Assembly (NCBI GenBank): GCA_023313575.1
Contig: JAJTTP010000016.1
Span: 124,001 to 188,000 of the forward strand
Source of the DNA: Eutypella sp. D-1
Lineage: Eukaryota > Ascomycota > Sordariomycetes > Xylariales > Diatrypaceae
DNA: 64,000 nucleotides
Reading direction: 5' to 3'
Shown: positions 23,793 to 35,116 of the stretch, one piece after another
Position numbering within the stretch: the first letter of the stretch is position 1
How the letters are laid out: each line of letters begins with the position of its first letter
The notes under the pieces: model-generated
What the model was told of the DNA's origin: nothing
Database searches by the model: none
Seen by the model: only the letters and a program-made list of their open reading frames with translations
Translations under genes and position numbers: made by a program

Positions 23793-25204
23793 CGCAGGTC
23801 CCTGAATCATTCTGCGTCATAACCAGCTGGCTAGCTACCCGGACACAGAGTTAGGCCAAGGACGACATAAGGAATTGGATACGTTTAGGTAGGGCCGGGC
23901 AATATCTACCTTCGTAGGGTGTAGGTAGGCAAGTCATATATTCCCCTCTGATTATAATCTAAACCTTTTATTCCCTGGACTAGTCGGGAATACCTATAAT
24001 CCGACTGAATTCCCTTTCGTTAACGTTTGTTTGGCAGGCTGTTGGCGGCTTGATATACTTTATATCGAGAGATAGAAGCTCTATCGGCCTCCTCTTGATG
24101 ACCTAGGAGCAAATTGCCGGCGACGGAAGATACCTCAACACATCGTCTAGCTGTCTTGTAAAAATCCAACTAGGAACCTGGCCGTCGAAAAAAAAATAGA
24201 AATAAATTCATATTACTATATTCATGCATTCATTCCAGTCTACTATTTCTTCGAGGCTCCTTTTAAGCATCGGCCCCCTCCCCCCCCAAGGGGCTTTCAC
24301 GATACGTGTATGACCTATCGATGACATCGCCTCTAGGATAGGAATAGGTAGGGGAAAAAAAAGGGAAAACCGCAACCACTCCCGCCACGCCGTGCCATAT
24401 ACTACTTTCTTTCTTTCGAGCCAAGCATACCTAGGTAGGCACGTATAGTATTCCTAGCCACACGAACAGGACAGGACAGGACAGGGCAGAACAAGTAATT
24501 AAAAGAAAGAGAGAAACAGCAAGAAAATCAGCAGCGTACACAGTACCGTACCTAAGCCTGCCGGCCCCCCTGTGTATCGCCGAGAAGACGGCATATCCAG
24601 CCGGCCGGATAAGATAAATATATATATAAGTCCTCTCCAATCTTCATTCAGGTGAACAATTCACTTCAGGAAGCGACGGTGATCATTTATTTGCGTGTCC
24701 CAAAAACGAAAAACTGCGACGTGAAAAATGCCATCAATCTGTACCGACGACAACGACGCTGTCGTCGTCAAACGAACCGCCGGCGCAATCGATCCTGTAT
24801 TCGTAAAAGAAGAAAATAGTGAAAAAAAAGTCTATGAAGTAGGTATTTCTCCTGACCGATACATACCTACATACTGTATCCCAGGAACCTAACCCTCGCA
24901 CTCGCCCCGCCCCGCCCTGAGTAAACCCGCCCCGGATATCAACCAACCATCCCCCCTTAACCCCCCTACCCCTCTCCCCTAAGGAGGAGTGCCCCTCTCC
25001 CTTCGGCGAAGTGGAGCCCGTCCATGCAAAGTAGCGCACCAGCGCAACGCAGCGCAAACACAGCGGCGCCACCAAGCCCACCCCTTCAAGATAATAAAAA
25101 CCACAACACAACACAACATACATATAACTATAACGCAAACAACACCAAACGCACGACTCAGCGTTCTTCGTCATCTCTCTCTCTCTCTTTTTCTCTAAGG
25201 CCGT

Positions 25205-25233
25205 TACCATACCATACCATACCATACCATACC
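25205..25233. repeat. (ACCAT)n pentanucleotide repeat
   Basis: Five to six copies of ACCAT in intergenic DNA. A related GCATG repeat lies at 33456-33487. Confidence 0.9.
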
Positions 25234-25897
25234 GTACGGGTGGATTTCATGAGCAAACAAGGAGAAAGTGAGTGAGAAAATGAGCAGACCAAATCGTGGA
25301 TCGTAGAAGAAGATGAAGAAGAGTGAGAAATAAAAAAGATAAGAATTTCAGCGCCAGTTCCATTGTCCGTTGCGCCCCTCTGACACTCTCCTCCGCGACT
25401 GCGACCGCGACGTTGCCGCCTCCCCCCCCTCCCCCTTTTTTTTATGTATCCGATCATTTTTTGCCCCACGGCGGAACGGGTAACATTCGCCAAGGGTTAA
25501 AAACGGGGTATTCGGATGGAGGGGTAAAAAGAAAACGAAGAAGAACGAAAAAAAAAAAAAACCCTTGAGGACCCTAAGTATGTACAATACAGTTATGTTG
25601 AATGAACCGCCCCGACCTTATTCTATTTTCCCCACCGTGCCTGATCGATCGCTCATTGGAAAGAAGAAGAAAAAAACTCTTCATTCTTTCTCCCTTTTAG
25701 GTTCAGCCCGGACTACCACGTACTTGGAAGAAAAAAAAATCCCAGCGTTGGGAATAAAATAATAAACCCAATATTTGGGAGGTATCCAGTATTTTCCTCT
25801 TCAGGTAATCACCATTTCGGATGATTAAGGAGAAGAAGCGCGCCCCAGGCCGCCGATGTCGCATTTGCATTGTGGAAAAAACAAAAAAAAGGGCATG

Positions 25898-25950
25898 TCG
25901 GGTGGGGTACGGGATTTGAACCTCGCACAAGGCTGCGCTAGATCGTATTT
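25898..25950 (-). pseudogene. tRNA-like remnant with B box and T-run terminator
   Basis: On the minus strand, TAGCGCAGCC (A-box-like) is followed within about 12 bases by GGTTCAAATCC (25922-25912), a perfect pol III B box. A run of eight T follows about 22 bases further on. The spacing is too short for an intact tRNA, and the T stem and acceptor stem do not pair properly. It may be a tRNA with its anticodon arm deleted, a tRNA-derived element, or chance. No anticodon can be assigned. Confidence 0.2.
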
Positions 25951-26118
25951 TCCTAACTCGGGCTCGGATCTAAGTCCATCGGGGCTAAGCAGTAAAGTCG
26001 GTGTGGATAATAGAATCGGTCAATTCCGAGCCGAGCTGCGAGCAGCGAGCAGCGACCACAGCTTTTCTGGTCAAGGCTGACAAAAAAATCATAAACCGGG
26101 ATTTCCGGGCATGTTACG

Positions 26119-27782
26119 TCAGGATGAGTTGGACCGAATGAAGTACGCCCTGTGAAGTTTTTTGTGAGTAGCTGGGAATAAAGAAATAAATTCGAAAAAA
26201 TAAAAATAAAAAATAAAAAAGGGAAATTTCTGGGTTAGGTAGGGTCCGATGTCCCGACTTACTTGGAAGCCTCATACGCCGACCAGCAAATAGCGGTGCT
26301 TGGCATGGTTGTAACCACTCTTGGCCGCACCCCCTTGAAGAAACCACGTAATCCCTCACGCTGGTACATGAGCCTGCAGCCCGCCATGAAGCCATTGACT
26401 GATCTCAGCTCGGCGTCGGCACCGGATCCCCGCGTCTGCAGCATCGTTTTAATCACATCCATGGGGGTCGTCAAGGCTGCAGCGAAGCCACCGGCAACGG
26501 CACCTGCTGTGCAATGTGTGAAGGGGTCGTAATGTTTTGTCGGGTTCATGGCTGTTGATAATGATTCGTAGGCGAGGAATTGTAACGCCGTAAAGGGTAC
26601 GGTCATAGACAACGTTGTCGGGTAGGATATGTAAAAGGCGGAGACGCCCTCGTTCTTATAAACGTATTTTGCGCAGTCGAACATGGATCGATATACCTTG
26701 CTCGAGTTTTGGATCTGCATACGTTGTTTTATGACTGTTGGATGAGATATCGTTAGGTGTACGCTCTGAATTACGCAGGCTCGACATAGCTAGGCATAAC
26801 TAGGAAATTAAGTGTAGCTTACCGTCAAAGGGGTTCATGAGAGCATCGCTAGCGATGGTAGCAGCTGCGCCGCTGGTGGCTACAGAAGAGTAAGCAAGTG
26901 AGATTTTCGACAACTACCCAGCGTACGACAGTTCGGATGTGCTTACCTGCTGCAAGGGGGTGATGGACGCCGGCTTTGTTACCACCCATCAAGTGCTTGA
27001 CTGCTTCGTACGTGGCAAAGTAGACGGCGTGCGCGGGTCCTGCATAGCGGTTGTGAGTAGGTTTGTGATGAGTTGCCGAGTCCGAGGTTGCGGATGCGAG
27101 GTGGAATGCAAGGTGAATGAGACTGGATGAGACACCGGCGGAGAAGATTATATAGGTTATATAGATTATATCATACCTGCGCCTACTACAACACTTGACA
27201 TGCCCCGCCATAAGTTGAGGAAGCCTTCTCCGCTGGCTATCTTCATGGTACTCTGGATCATGCCCCGGTACATTGCATTCGCAGAGGGATTTATGATTTG
27301 CATTCGAGTCTATATCGGGTGGTGGAATGTCAGCTCAGTCGTGTATGCGCGCAGGATATACACAAGTTATATACTACCTAGGTATGTAGACAACCTAGAT
27401 AGACACATATATAAGACAGGGAAGGTAGGGAAGGGGTTGTCGCGGACCTTAATGGCATCGATTGGATACATAACCGTATGTTCCTGGTGAGTGAGTGTAT
27501 CAGCTCATCATGCTCTCCTGCATGCCCACACTGGGGTGGTCGTGGGTTGTCATGGATAGTAGGATAGTAGGATAGTATGTACCGCGATACCGGCGAAGGC
27601 GCCCGCGACCATATTTTGGGTCAGAGAGAAGTTGGGCGGTAGAGACTCATAACTTTGATTAAGAAAAAAAAGACACAAGGTTAGCTCCCATATCGTCAGA
27701 AGTCGCCAGAAGTTCACGTTCACCACCCAATAATATTAACATACTCATAATCCTCGACGGGCTCGGCGGTGGGCTGGGCCAT
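26119..27782 (-). CDS. Mitochondrial iron carrier, mitoferrin type (Mrs3/Mrs4 family)
   Basis: Eight exons on the minus strand: 27782-27745, 27652-27583, 27483-27448, 27309-27177, 27039-26947, 26879-26823, 26734-26263 and 26149-26119, giving 309 residues, the usual carrier length. All joints keep frame. The three signature motifs of the mitochondrial carrier family are present: PIDAIKTR, PFDVIKQR and PMDVIKTM. The family traits EHTVMYPIDAIKTRMQI and GPAHAVYFATYEAVKHLMGG are those of mitoferrin, which brings iron into the matrix for haem and Fe-S cluster synthesis at the inner membrane. The last exon has only 31 bases and encodes KAYFIRSNSS; it was added because relatives end in KAYF/KHF rather than at the TAA that appears when the GTAAGT donor is read through. 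The third intron has an unusual GTCCGC donor. Confidence 0.9.
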
Positions 27783-30656
27783 CTTGGCCACAGCTTGAGG
27801 GCCTGCGCCGAAGGTTTCTGGTTGAAGCGCCAGGGTTACGATTGTGAGGAACCGCGGGAGGGGGGAGAGGAAGAGAAGTGTCGCTCGCGTCTTGCGCAGA
27901 ACTGCGCCGGGCGATACTATTATATCGTAAAGTTCGTCTCGTCTTGCATTCGTTATTTATGTCGATATCTGGCCTACTACCACTACTACTATGCAAGTGT
28001 ATGCAAGTGCAAGTGTGTAGTTTAGTTATTCAGATATATTAGAGATTACAGATGTCCACTACAGATGGAACAACTCGGTGGTTAACGGGAGGTCGGTAAA
28101 TTAGTGAAACACCCCCGCCTAGACAAGCCGTAAAAATAGGATTGCGATTTCGTGAAACAAATTTGATGCTATTCGGCGTTTCTTGTGAAAAGCAATCAAT
28201 TGGAGGTGGAGGGGCTTGTGAAAGGATGAGGGAGGATTGGAAAGGTTTAAAGGAAGAAAAAGAAGCTAAGGGTACTTAGGTAGTTGGTGGTGGAGATGCG
28301 TTGTGGATTTCTGTGTGGATTTGTGTGTGGTTTGTGTCTGAATGGATGTGTCGGGAAGTCCATGAAAATCTTCCTAGGAGATCTTCAATTCAAATACATA
28401 GATCAAGAACAGATGTAGAATGCAGATAACGTAGTAATTAGTACAATAACGGGTTAAGCTAATTAATATTAGGTATAACTACCTAGGTATCCAGTTACTA
28501 TCCAGTCTTACCAGTTCCGTATCTGGGTGGTATCCAGTTGTACCTTGTGGGCTTGGTGCCGCAAACTTGAGATCAGGAAGATCAGATAACTTTTTAGCAC
28601 ATGTCTAGATATCCCACTAACCCCTTATACGGTTAGTCCAACCTGCCCTTGCTACCCCAGCCCGCCTATTTCGGAGGACCGCTTGCCTGGGGAGGAGCTG
28701 GGCACTGGTGAGTAGTAGGAAGGTGCGGCTGTAAGCTCAAGCTCATGTGGGGTTGAAAAATAGATGCTTCCATATGTACATACCCAGGTTGCCAGTTAAC
28801 TGCATATCTATAATTTCTTTGAGAATTCATGACCGGAGATATGATGAATAGAGATAAGTACAAACTCCATATAAGGGACTTAGATTCCAAAGTTATATAT
28901 CATATCAAATGCTGGTCTAAATCCGGGGTGTGAATATATCTTACCCCAGGCCCCAACTTTACTTCAGTCTGTCTCTTAATAGGACCGAGACCAGTTCCAA
29001 CATTCAAACTATTAAAACCACTCGTTTTCATAAATTACCTTCAGAGCCAGCTGACTTCTACACTTTTCATCTTTTTACCTACAGCCAAGCCAACGTACCC
29101 AGGGCCAAGAGACGACTACGGGTTGAAATAAGATACCAGCTCCGAATATATTATGTAGAAATACCAAATAGGGTCGACAGCCTAACGACCTATGCCTCTT
29201 TCCCCCTAACGGACCCCCTTATTCGAGGCAAGTGGCGGGATAATCTACGGGATCGGGCTCGGTCCATAGATCGGGCTCGGTCCATAGATCGGAGCGTGGC
29301 TGTGCAACTGGTTAAGCCTATCTACAACTGTATCTACAAACGTACGTAGCATAGAAAGTCGACGACGCCCTTTTTCCTGCGTTGCGCTTATGCACGATTG
29401 CGGGAAGGATGGGGTTGCCAGTTTCTATAGAAGATGAAGTTTTTTAATTCGATTTGATAACCAATATATCCATCTATTACCTACATGTATCTGCATCTTA
29501 TCGATCTGATTATCTAGTGTAGTAAGTACCTACCTACTTATGCAATTATAGGAAACAAACAGCAAGGGAAAAAAGAGTATACCGATTCCCGAGGCCTAGG
29601 TGGAAACGGATATCTACTCACCCGGTACACCCGCGGACCTATGTGCCACCGAATTTTATATCCGCTTCGACTCAGAAAGAAAGCCGAGCCCCGTCAAGTA
29701 TGTAGGGCACTGGTTGAAGATCCTGCACAAAGACCCCCTCCCCCCCCTTCCCAGGATTACTTATAAAGTTATGCACGTTGCATAACAAACAGCAGCCAAG
29801 GGAAGGAGCTCTCTCGGAAGCGAGCTTCCCCGGCTCAACGATGTCTGGTAGATATGTCCGACCAAGTTGGCGGGCCATGGACATGCTCTTGCGATAAACC
29901 CGATTTACGCGGAAGAGCTCGGGGGGCGGCTTGACATCGTCAAGTCAGCTTCGTAGTCTGGGATACTGGCCTTGTAAGACGGGCGGCTATCGCATGCCTA
30001 GTAGCTGGATGTGCCCCAGCGAGCGTCTGGACGCAATGATGGTGACTGGTTAAAATAGGGGAGGTAGATATGATTACTATCTCGGAGCGCCTGACGTACC
30101 GGTATCGAGTTAGAACAGTACAGGCTTGCCAACTGTAGACATGTTTTGAGTAAGAGGGAAGGCCATTCTTGAACAAAATCCGAAATCAATAACAGTAAAA
30201 CCGTACACGCTCTGTGGTACAACAACACACAAAGTTCGCTTTTCAGTTCGTTCACATTCATATCCTACTTGGGAGGAGGAAGCAGTGCCAATAGGAGATT
30301 CTCCGTAGACAATGCTGCCTGGGACAGGAAATAAATGGAAAAGTCGGGAAAACCCTACCTATAGATGGTAATCTAATATAAGCCCATGACATTTTCTTGG
30401 TTGAATAAAGGAGACGCGGCAAGTCATGACGAGTCAAGTGCCAGGGCAGACCGGGAAATCAATAATCAGGATCGGGATAACAGAATCTTTCGTCACCACC
30501 GATAAATAGGCCACTTAGTAAAAGAAGTCCACACTGAAGTCTTTATACCAAGGTAAACTTATATACACACCACACACACACGCACACACACCATACCGCA
30601 AAGCAAAATTGTAGACGTGTTGTATATGACAAAACCGTGCGAGCCTCGCTTGCTAT
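27783..30656. other. Intergenic 2.9 kb
   Basis: No gene I can support. A 139-codon frame at 28930-29349 is AT-rich, has no domain, and runs through an 18-bp tandem duplication (29252-29292), so it is probably not coding. TACCTAGGTA-type motifs occur at about 28490 and TACCTACCTA at 29530. Confidence 0.55.
29252..29292. repeat. 18-bp tandem duplication
   Basis: The unit ATCGGGCTCGGTCCATAG occurs twice in tandem, followed by a 5-base partial third copy. Confidence 0.9.
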
Positions 30657-32015
30657 TTACTTATACGAAAGCCGTCTTCTTTTCCTCCCCCTGGCGCGGA
30701 GCTCACTCTCATCATCTTCGTCTTCCCGCCCCTCGTACTGCTCCTCGTACTCCAAGATCCCAACACTCTCCCTCTTCCTCTTCGCCGGATTATCCCCCTC
30801 ATCACCAGCGCCGTCACCATCTTGCTTATCATCATCCCCCTTCTTCTTCGCGCCCAGCTTTGCCACGGGACCAAAGCCGTGCTTCGTAGGACTAAATACA
30901 AGATGGTCGGCGCTGGGGGTAGTATCAGACTGATAAAACCCATACAAGAAATTATAGTGCGCGCGCGCGCGCCGACACAGGTCGCCGAGCCAGCGCCACA
31001 TGGCATCGCCGTCGGCGACGGTGGCGTCGAGGGCGTCGATCTGCCGCGTCTCCTCGTGCAGGCTCATCAGCACCAGTGCGAACAGCGCCAGGTTCATCGT
31101 CAGCTGCGTGCGTCCCGACGTCGACCACGGGATCTTGCGCCAGTGCGCGCCTACGATTTCCTGCGTTGGCGTTGGCGTTGGCACCGGCGTCGCTGTGGTC
31201 GTCTTCTTCCTCCTCCGCGTCTGAGCACGCGCCCGCTGCACGCTGTAGAATCGGAATACCACCAGCTCGCCCGCCGCGAGCACGCACCCGTACCGGGTGC
31301 GGCAGCGCACGCAGGCGTTGGCGAGCCGTTTTACGACGGCCACGGCTTCGGGGCCGCCGCTCAGCATCAGGTCCGAAGACCACATGGGGTCATTGACGGT
31401 ATAGCCAATAATCAGTTTCGAGGTGGCCGTGGCAACGCCCCAGTCGGGAAACGTATCATTACCCATCTTCGTCTCGGCGGCCTTGGGGTGTTTAGAAATA
31501 GGGAAGGGTTTCTTGCCGAGGAAAAACCCCGCGAGCGCGTCGCGGCCCAGCCAGTCCTCGATATGCGGCGTCAGTGCGTGGAAGAGGAAGTTGACGATGT
31601 AGCCGTTCCAGAGATCGAAGGCGTCGTCGACGGCGCTGGCGCGCAGGTGGCGCGGCTCCAGGACCGTCTCGACGGGGTTGTCGAAGCGCGCGCTCAGGAT
31701 CCGGCCTACCGCTGAGGTCACGCGCTGGTGCGAGAAGTCCTCCCATTCGCGCAGGTTTTCGAGACTTATATCTACAGGGGCCGAAGACGCAGCACCAGCG
31801 CCGTAAGACGAGCCGTGGTGGGATGAGCTGCTGTACGATGAACCATGGTAGTACGAGGAGGAGGAGGAGGAGGATTTCTGCTCCTGTGGCTGGCTGAGCT
31901 CGGGGTTCTCGTCCGTCAGGGTCGCGAATATCGATGAGTTATCTACTCGTCTGTGCCACAAAGGCAGTGCTCTGGTTCGCCCCACCTCGCTTACTGTGAG
32001 AATTGACGGTGGCAT
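30657..32015 (-). CDS. Conserved-type fungal hypothetical protein, possible inactive PD-(D/E)XK-like domain
   Basis: Open frame of up to 452 codons. The start is not certain: the first ATG is at 32015, but a second open frame at 31939-32235 could be an upstream coding exon joined by a 49-base GTAAGC intron (NSH|IDNSSIF), and that frame has no ATG of its own. The folded core runs from about residue 85 to 345 (SLENLREWEDFSHQRV onwards), with blocks FPDWG, KLIIGYTVNDPMWSSD, RTRYGCVLAAGELVVFRFYS and LTMNLALFALVLMSLHEETR. These resemble, from memory, a fungal nuclease-like family in which PDW and GDxK carry the active site; here GDxK reads GYTV. The C-terminal 90 residues are charged, with nuclear-localisation-like clusters (AKRKRE, RGRKRRR). 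A nuclear, catalytically dead protein is a guess. Confidence 0.6.
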   Translation of the reverse strand: MPPSILTVSEVGRTRALPLWHRRVDNSSIFATLTDENPELSQPQEQKSSSSSSSYYHGSSYSSSSHHGSSYGAGAASSAPVDISLENLREWEDFSHQRVTSAVGRILSARFDNPVETVLEPRHLRASAVDDAFDLWNGYIVNFLFHALTPHIEDWLGRDALAGFFLGKKPFPISKHPKAAETKMGNDTFPDWGVATATSKLIIGYTVNDPMWSSDLMLSGGPEAVAVVKRLANACVRCRTRYGCVLAAGELVVFRFYSVQRARAQTRRRKKTTTATPVPTPTPTQEIVGAHWRKIPWSTSGRTQLTMNLALFALVLMSLHEETRQIDALDATVADGDAMWRWLGDLCRRARAHYNFLYGFYQSDTTPSADHLVFSPTKHGFGPVAKLGAKKKGDDDKQDGDGAGDEGDNPAKRKRESVGILEYEEQYEGREDEDDESELRARGRKRRRLSYK

Positions 32016-33977
32016 GGCTTTGGAGTGAGCTCTCAGGCAGCAGCAGCGTATGGCTATATCCCAAAGCCAGCGGTTGACTGCTGGGCAGTTGGACCTGGAT
32101 CGAAGTTGGACTTATTGTCTTGATTAGCTTTTTGGGGGCCAGTGTCAACACATACCCGTCGACACTGATAGAATCAAAATTGCGCGTGGAGTTCGTCAGT
32201 CCAATAAAGCCTCCTTCCTCAATATTTTGAAACAAGAAAGGGTCTCTGGTTAGATAGTGAGTGGGTTTCCGAACCCGTCAAGCTCTTTAGGTTCAAGTTA
32301 TTATTCTTTCAACAAAGGTGCAACTCAAGTATCAGTCGCTGAAAGACAATCAAGCAAGCAGCTCACAAAGCTGAGGAGTGGGTGGAGTTAACCTTCGAAA
32401 CTCACTCGTTTGATGTGCCATTCTTTGTCTACTATATCAACCATCAATCCGGTTGGAACTAAATAAATCGCCCTGCAATTATGATTGAACCTAGCGATAG
32501 ATTTCGTAGGAGACATATTGATGTTTCTTACACTGTTAAAAAATGATTCGCTGTACTAAGTGAAGCCTTTTGCCCCAGAGCCATTTTTCGCAAGAAGTAG
32601 GATGCTATTTTCCCTAGCCACTGGAAAATATTACATAGAGAAAAATATAGCAAGAAGTCTGTATACGGGTACTATGAATTTGAAGTTCCCAAAAGGGGTA
32701 TTCGCAACAAGCCCTCTCCATTCGGATAGGATAGGGTCGACGCAACTCCATGCACATCTTTTCACCACACCCCCTTTTGTGCCCCACAATTCCCCCCTTA
32801 ATATTATTTGGGGGAGAACTTCAACCTCTGCAAGCTCCAATCTAATTCATATTACCAACGTCTATAGAAGCTACAACTTATCTATAAGAGGTATCCTATC
32901 TTATGCCCTGCCGTGATTGACTTAGGCCATGTGACGTGACGTGCTGCAGAAACGAAGCAAAGGGAGCTCAATAGTATATTAAAGAGGCGGCCGTCGGCCT
33001 TGGAATAAATAATACGTAAAAACCTGGGTAATATACTTCTCAAAGGAGCTCCCAGCCATAACGCAATGATATAAAACAAGTTCATCGAACAGTTTTCACC
33101 AAAGTTCAACTCACATCGTCGATACCTACAATAAATCTATAGCATCCAACAACCACACTGCACCCTATAATATCAATTAACATCCCCATTCCATACTACT
33201 CTCTATAGTTACCTACCTACCTAGTCGAAATCACCCCGTATCACACTCTCTTTAAAAGCTGCCAAACCGCTCCATCACTTACCCGTCTACCGAAGAACAG
33301 CCAGTAAAGCGCAAAAGGGGGGGGGGGGAGGTCTTCAGAAACCCTGTGGTATGAAGATCTCGCTAGCGAACCTATCTATGTAAGGGCACATGCATACATA
33401 CACAAATTACATGGTAGCATAGCATAGCGTAGCGTGGCATAGTGTGGTATTTAGGGTATGGCATGGCATGGCATGGTATGGCATGGCTGGTTATTCCGAT
33501 CGTTAGACTCTGCCCGAGTACTTGATGTAATAAAAGGTCTAACAGCCACGATGTTCCGTCTTATAGGTCTGGGGGTGTTCATACGCATACGCATACGCAT
33601 ACCATACATCTCTCTATCCATCCAGAAGGCCGCCGCGGTTCCCGGACACCGACCAATCCCCCCATCCGCCTTTTTTCTCTTTCTTTCTTTTGCTGATCAT
33701 CAAATGTGACCAAACTCACCCTGCGTACACACCCAACTCCGAAAAGCTTTTCCTTGCTTTCCCATTCCCCATGAGCCTTTATTTTATTTTGGTTTATTCC
33801 TTGTTTCCGTAATACAGGAGAGGGGGGTCGGTCGTAAAAAAAAAGAAAAGGCGTAAAACAGTGGGAAGATGGGAGACAAGAGCGGCACTGGTGGTTGGTC
33901 CCCCTCTTCTTTCCCCTTTCCCCTTCATCCCTGCCTGCCCTTCCATAATATCGTCATCGTCGGGCCATTATGTGAGC
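32016..33977. other. Intergenic, with possible upstream exon of the preceding gene
   Basis: The first 220 bases may hold an upstream coding exon of the 30657-32015 gene. The rest shows no gene. It contains a (GCATG)n repeat at 33456-33487, CATACG repeats near 33584-33602 and a short G-run near 33320. Confidence 0.5.
33456..33487. repeat. (GCATG)n pentanucleotide repeat
   Basis: Five to six copies of GCATG, one with an A-for-C-type change, preceded by related AGCATAGC units. Confidence 0.85.
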
Positions 33978-35116
33978 CTACGGCTTAGGCACATGTAGAC
34001 TCTTACTACACATGAGGCAGCCGTGGATGAGGAAAATGAGGACGACGGGGTGGAGTTCGAGAGGGGTGCCCTCGAAAGCGAGGCCGCCGGGTAGGTTGTC
34101 GAGGGTCCAGCCGCGGCTGACCCACCAGGCCATGACGCCGTCGATGGCCAGGGTCGTAGGAATCGGGGTGCCCTCGAAATAGGTCGCCTTGCCGGATGCG
34201 TCCTTGGGGATGGCCGAGGACGACGCCGTCACGTTGAACCGCGCCAGCCGCGTCAGTCCGCACAGCACGAAGACGGTTAGCAGCACGGTGTCTGCTGTCG
34301 TGCGGAGGCCGATGCTGAAGGCGACGCAGGCGGGGGCCAGGCCGAAAGAGATCTGCGTCGCCAGCCACGTGGTTAGCCCGTCCGTGCGCAAACATAAAAG
34401 AAGATATACATGTATATCACAAGTGGGGACGTACGAGATCAGCCAGGGAATCCAACTCCTGGCCCATCATACTGCTCTTCTTGCGCCACCGTGCGACGCG
34501 GCCGTCCATGAAGTCAAAGAATAGGCCGAACGGGAGGAAGGCAAGGGCGAGGTAGATGTTGCTCGTGTCGGCGGGGTCACCGAGGCAGTACCGTAAGGAC
34601 GAGAAGACGGACATGATACCACAGAATCCTACGAAACACAGGCGAGCGAGAAGTTAGCATACGGTAATGCGATGTGTTCGGCCAAGCAGCCCCCTGAAGT
34701 GAGAGTTTGGCCGGGTCGGATATCAGGGAACACGGGGCGGGGGCGGGTGAAGGTGGTCGTACCGTTCAGCTCGGTGATGTAATCGGCCATGTGTAGAGCT
34801 CTTAGCAGGGAGAAGTGTCCCGTGGTGGAGGCGAGAAGATCTTTCTGCTTGTTATATGCTGTTCAAGAAATAGAGGCAATAGTGTTAGCTTTGATTCATT
34901 TATTTCTCTTATGGCCTCGAGCAACCAATCGCCAGTTGCGCCTCTTGCTGAAGTTATATCATGGTCTGTTCTGCCGTGGCTGCCCTGGTCCGCTCTGTCC
35001 TACGCTTCTACGGACGACCAAGGTGAGGATGTAGGGGAAAACGTACAGCGCTCTTCGGCGACGGCGATCTTGGGCGCAGGGCCGTTGCCGGCGCCGCTGT
35101 TCGCTCGCTTCGACAT
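33978..35116 (-). CDS. CHO1: Phosphatidylserine synthase (CDP-diacylglycerol-serine O-phosphatidyltransferase)
   Basis: Four exons on the minus strand: 35116-35047, 34858-34763, 34628-34435 and 34352-33978, giving 244 residues. Phases 1, 1 and 0 all match. The CDP-alcohol phosphotransferase signature D-G-x2-A-R-x8-G-x3-D-x3-D is intact at residues 97-119 (Asp97, Gly98, Ala101, Arg102, Gly111, Asp115, Asp119). The flanking [11 protein letters not shown] and [16 protein letters not shown] blocks and the LHPVV-x-HGCLM-x-SK ending identify the Cho1/PssA branch, not the PI or PGP synthases. Hydrophobic segments around residues 60-95, 120-165 and 195-235 fit a multi-pass ER enzyme. It transfers phosphatidate from CDP-diacylglycerol to serine, the entry to de novo PE and PC synthesis. 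The short basic N-terminus ([12 protein letters not shown]) is on a separate first exon. Confidence 0.94.

Larger units (their letters stand above)
23113..26118. other. Intergenic 3 kb, rich in simple repeats
   Basis: No gene seen. It contains a run of 16 G at 23777-23792, (ACCAT)n at 25205-25233, many A/T homopolymers at 24180-25760, and a tRNA-like B-box fragment at 25898-25950. Open frames at 24734-25225 and 25158-25493 are translated simple repeats. Confidence 0.6.

Noticed and set aside
24734..25493. Overlapping minus-strand frames of 111 and 163 codons
   Set aside because: They contain the translated (ACCAT)n repeat and CT-rich tracts, and lack coding codon use.
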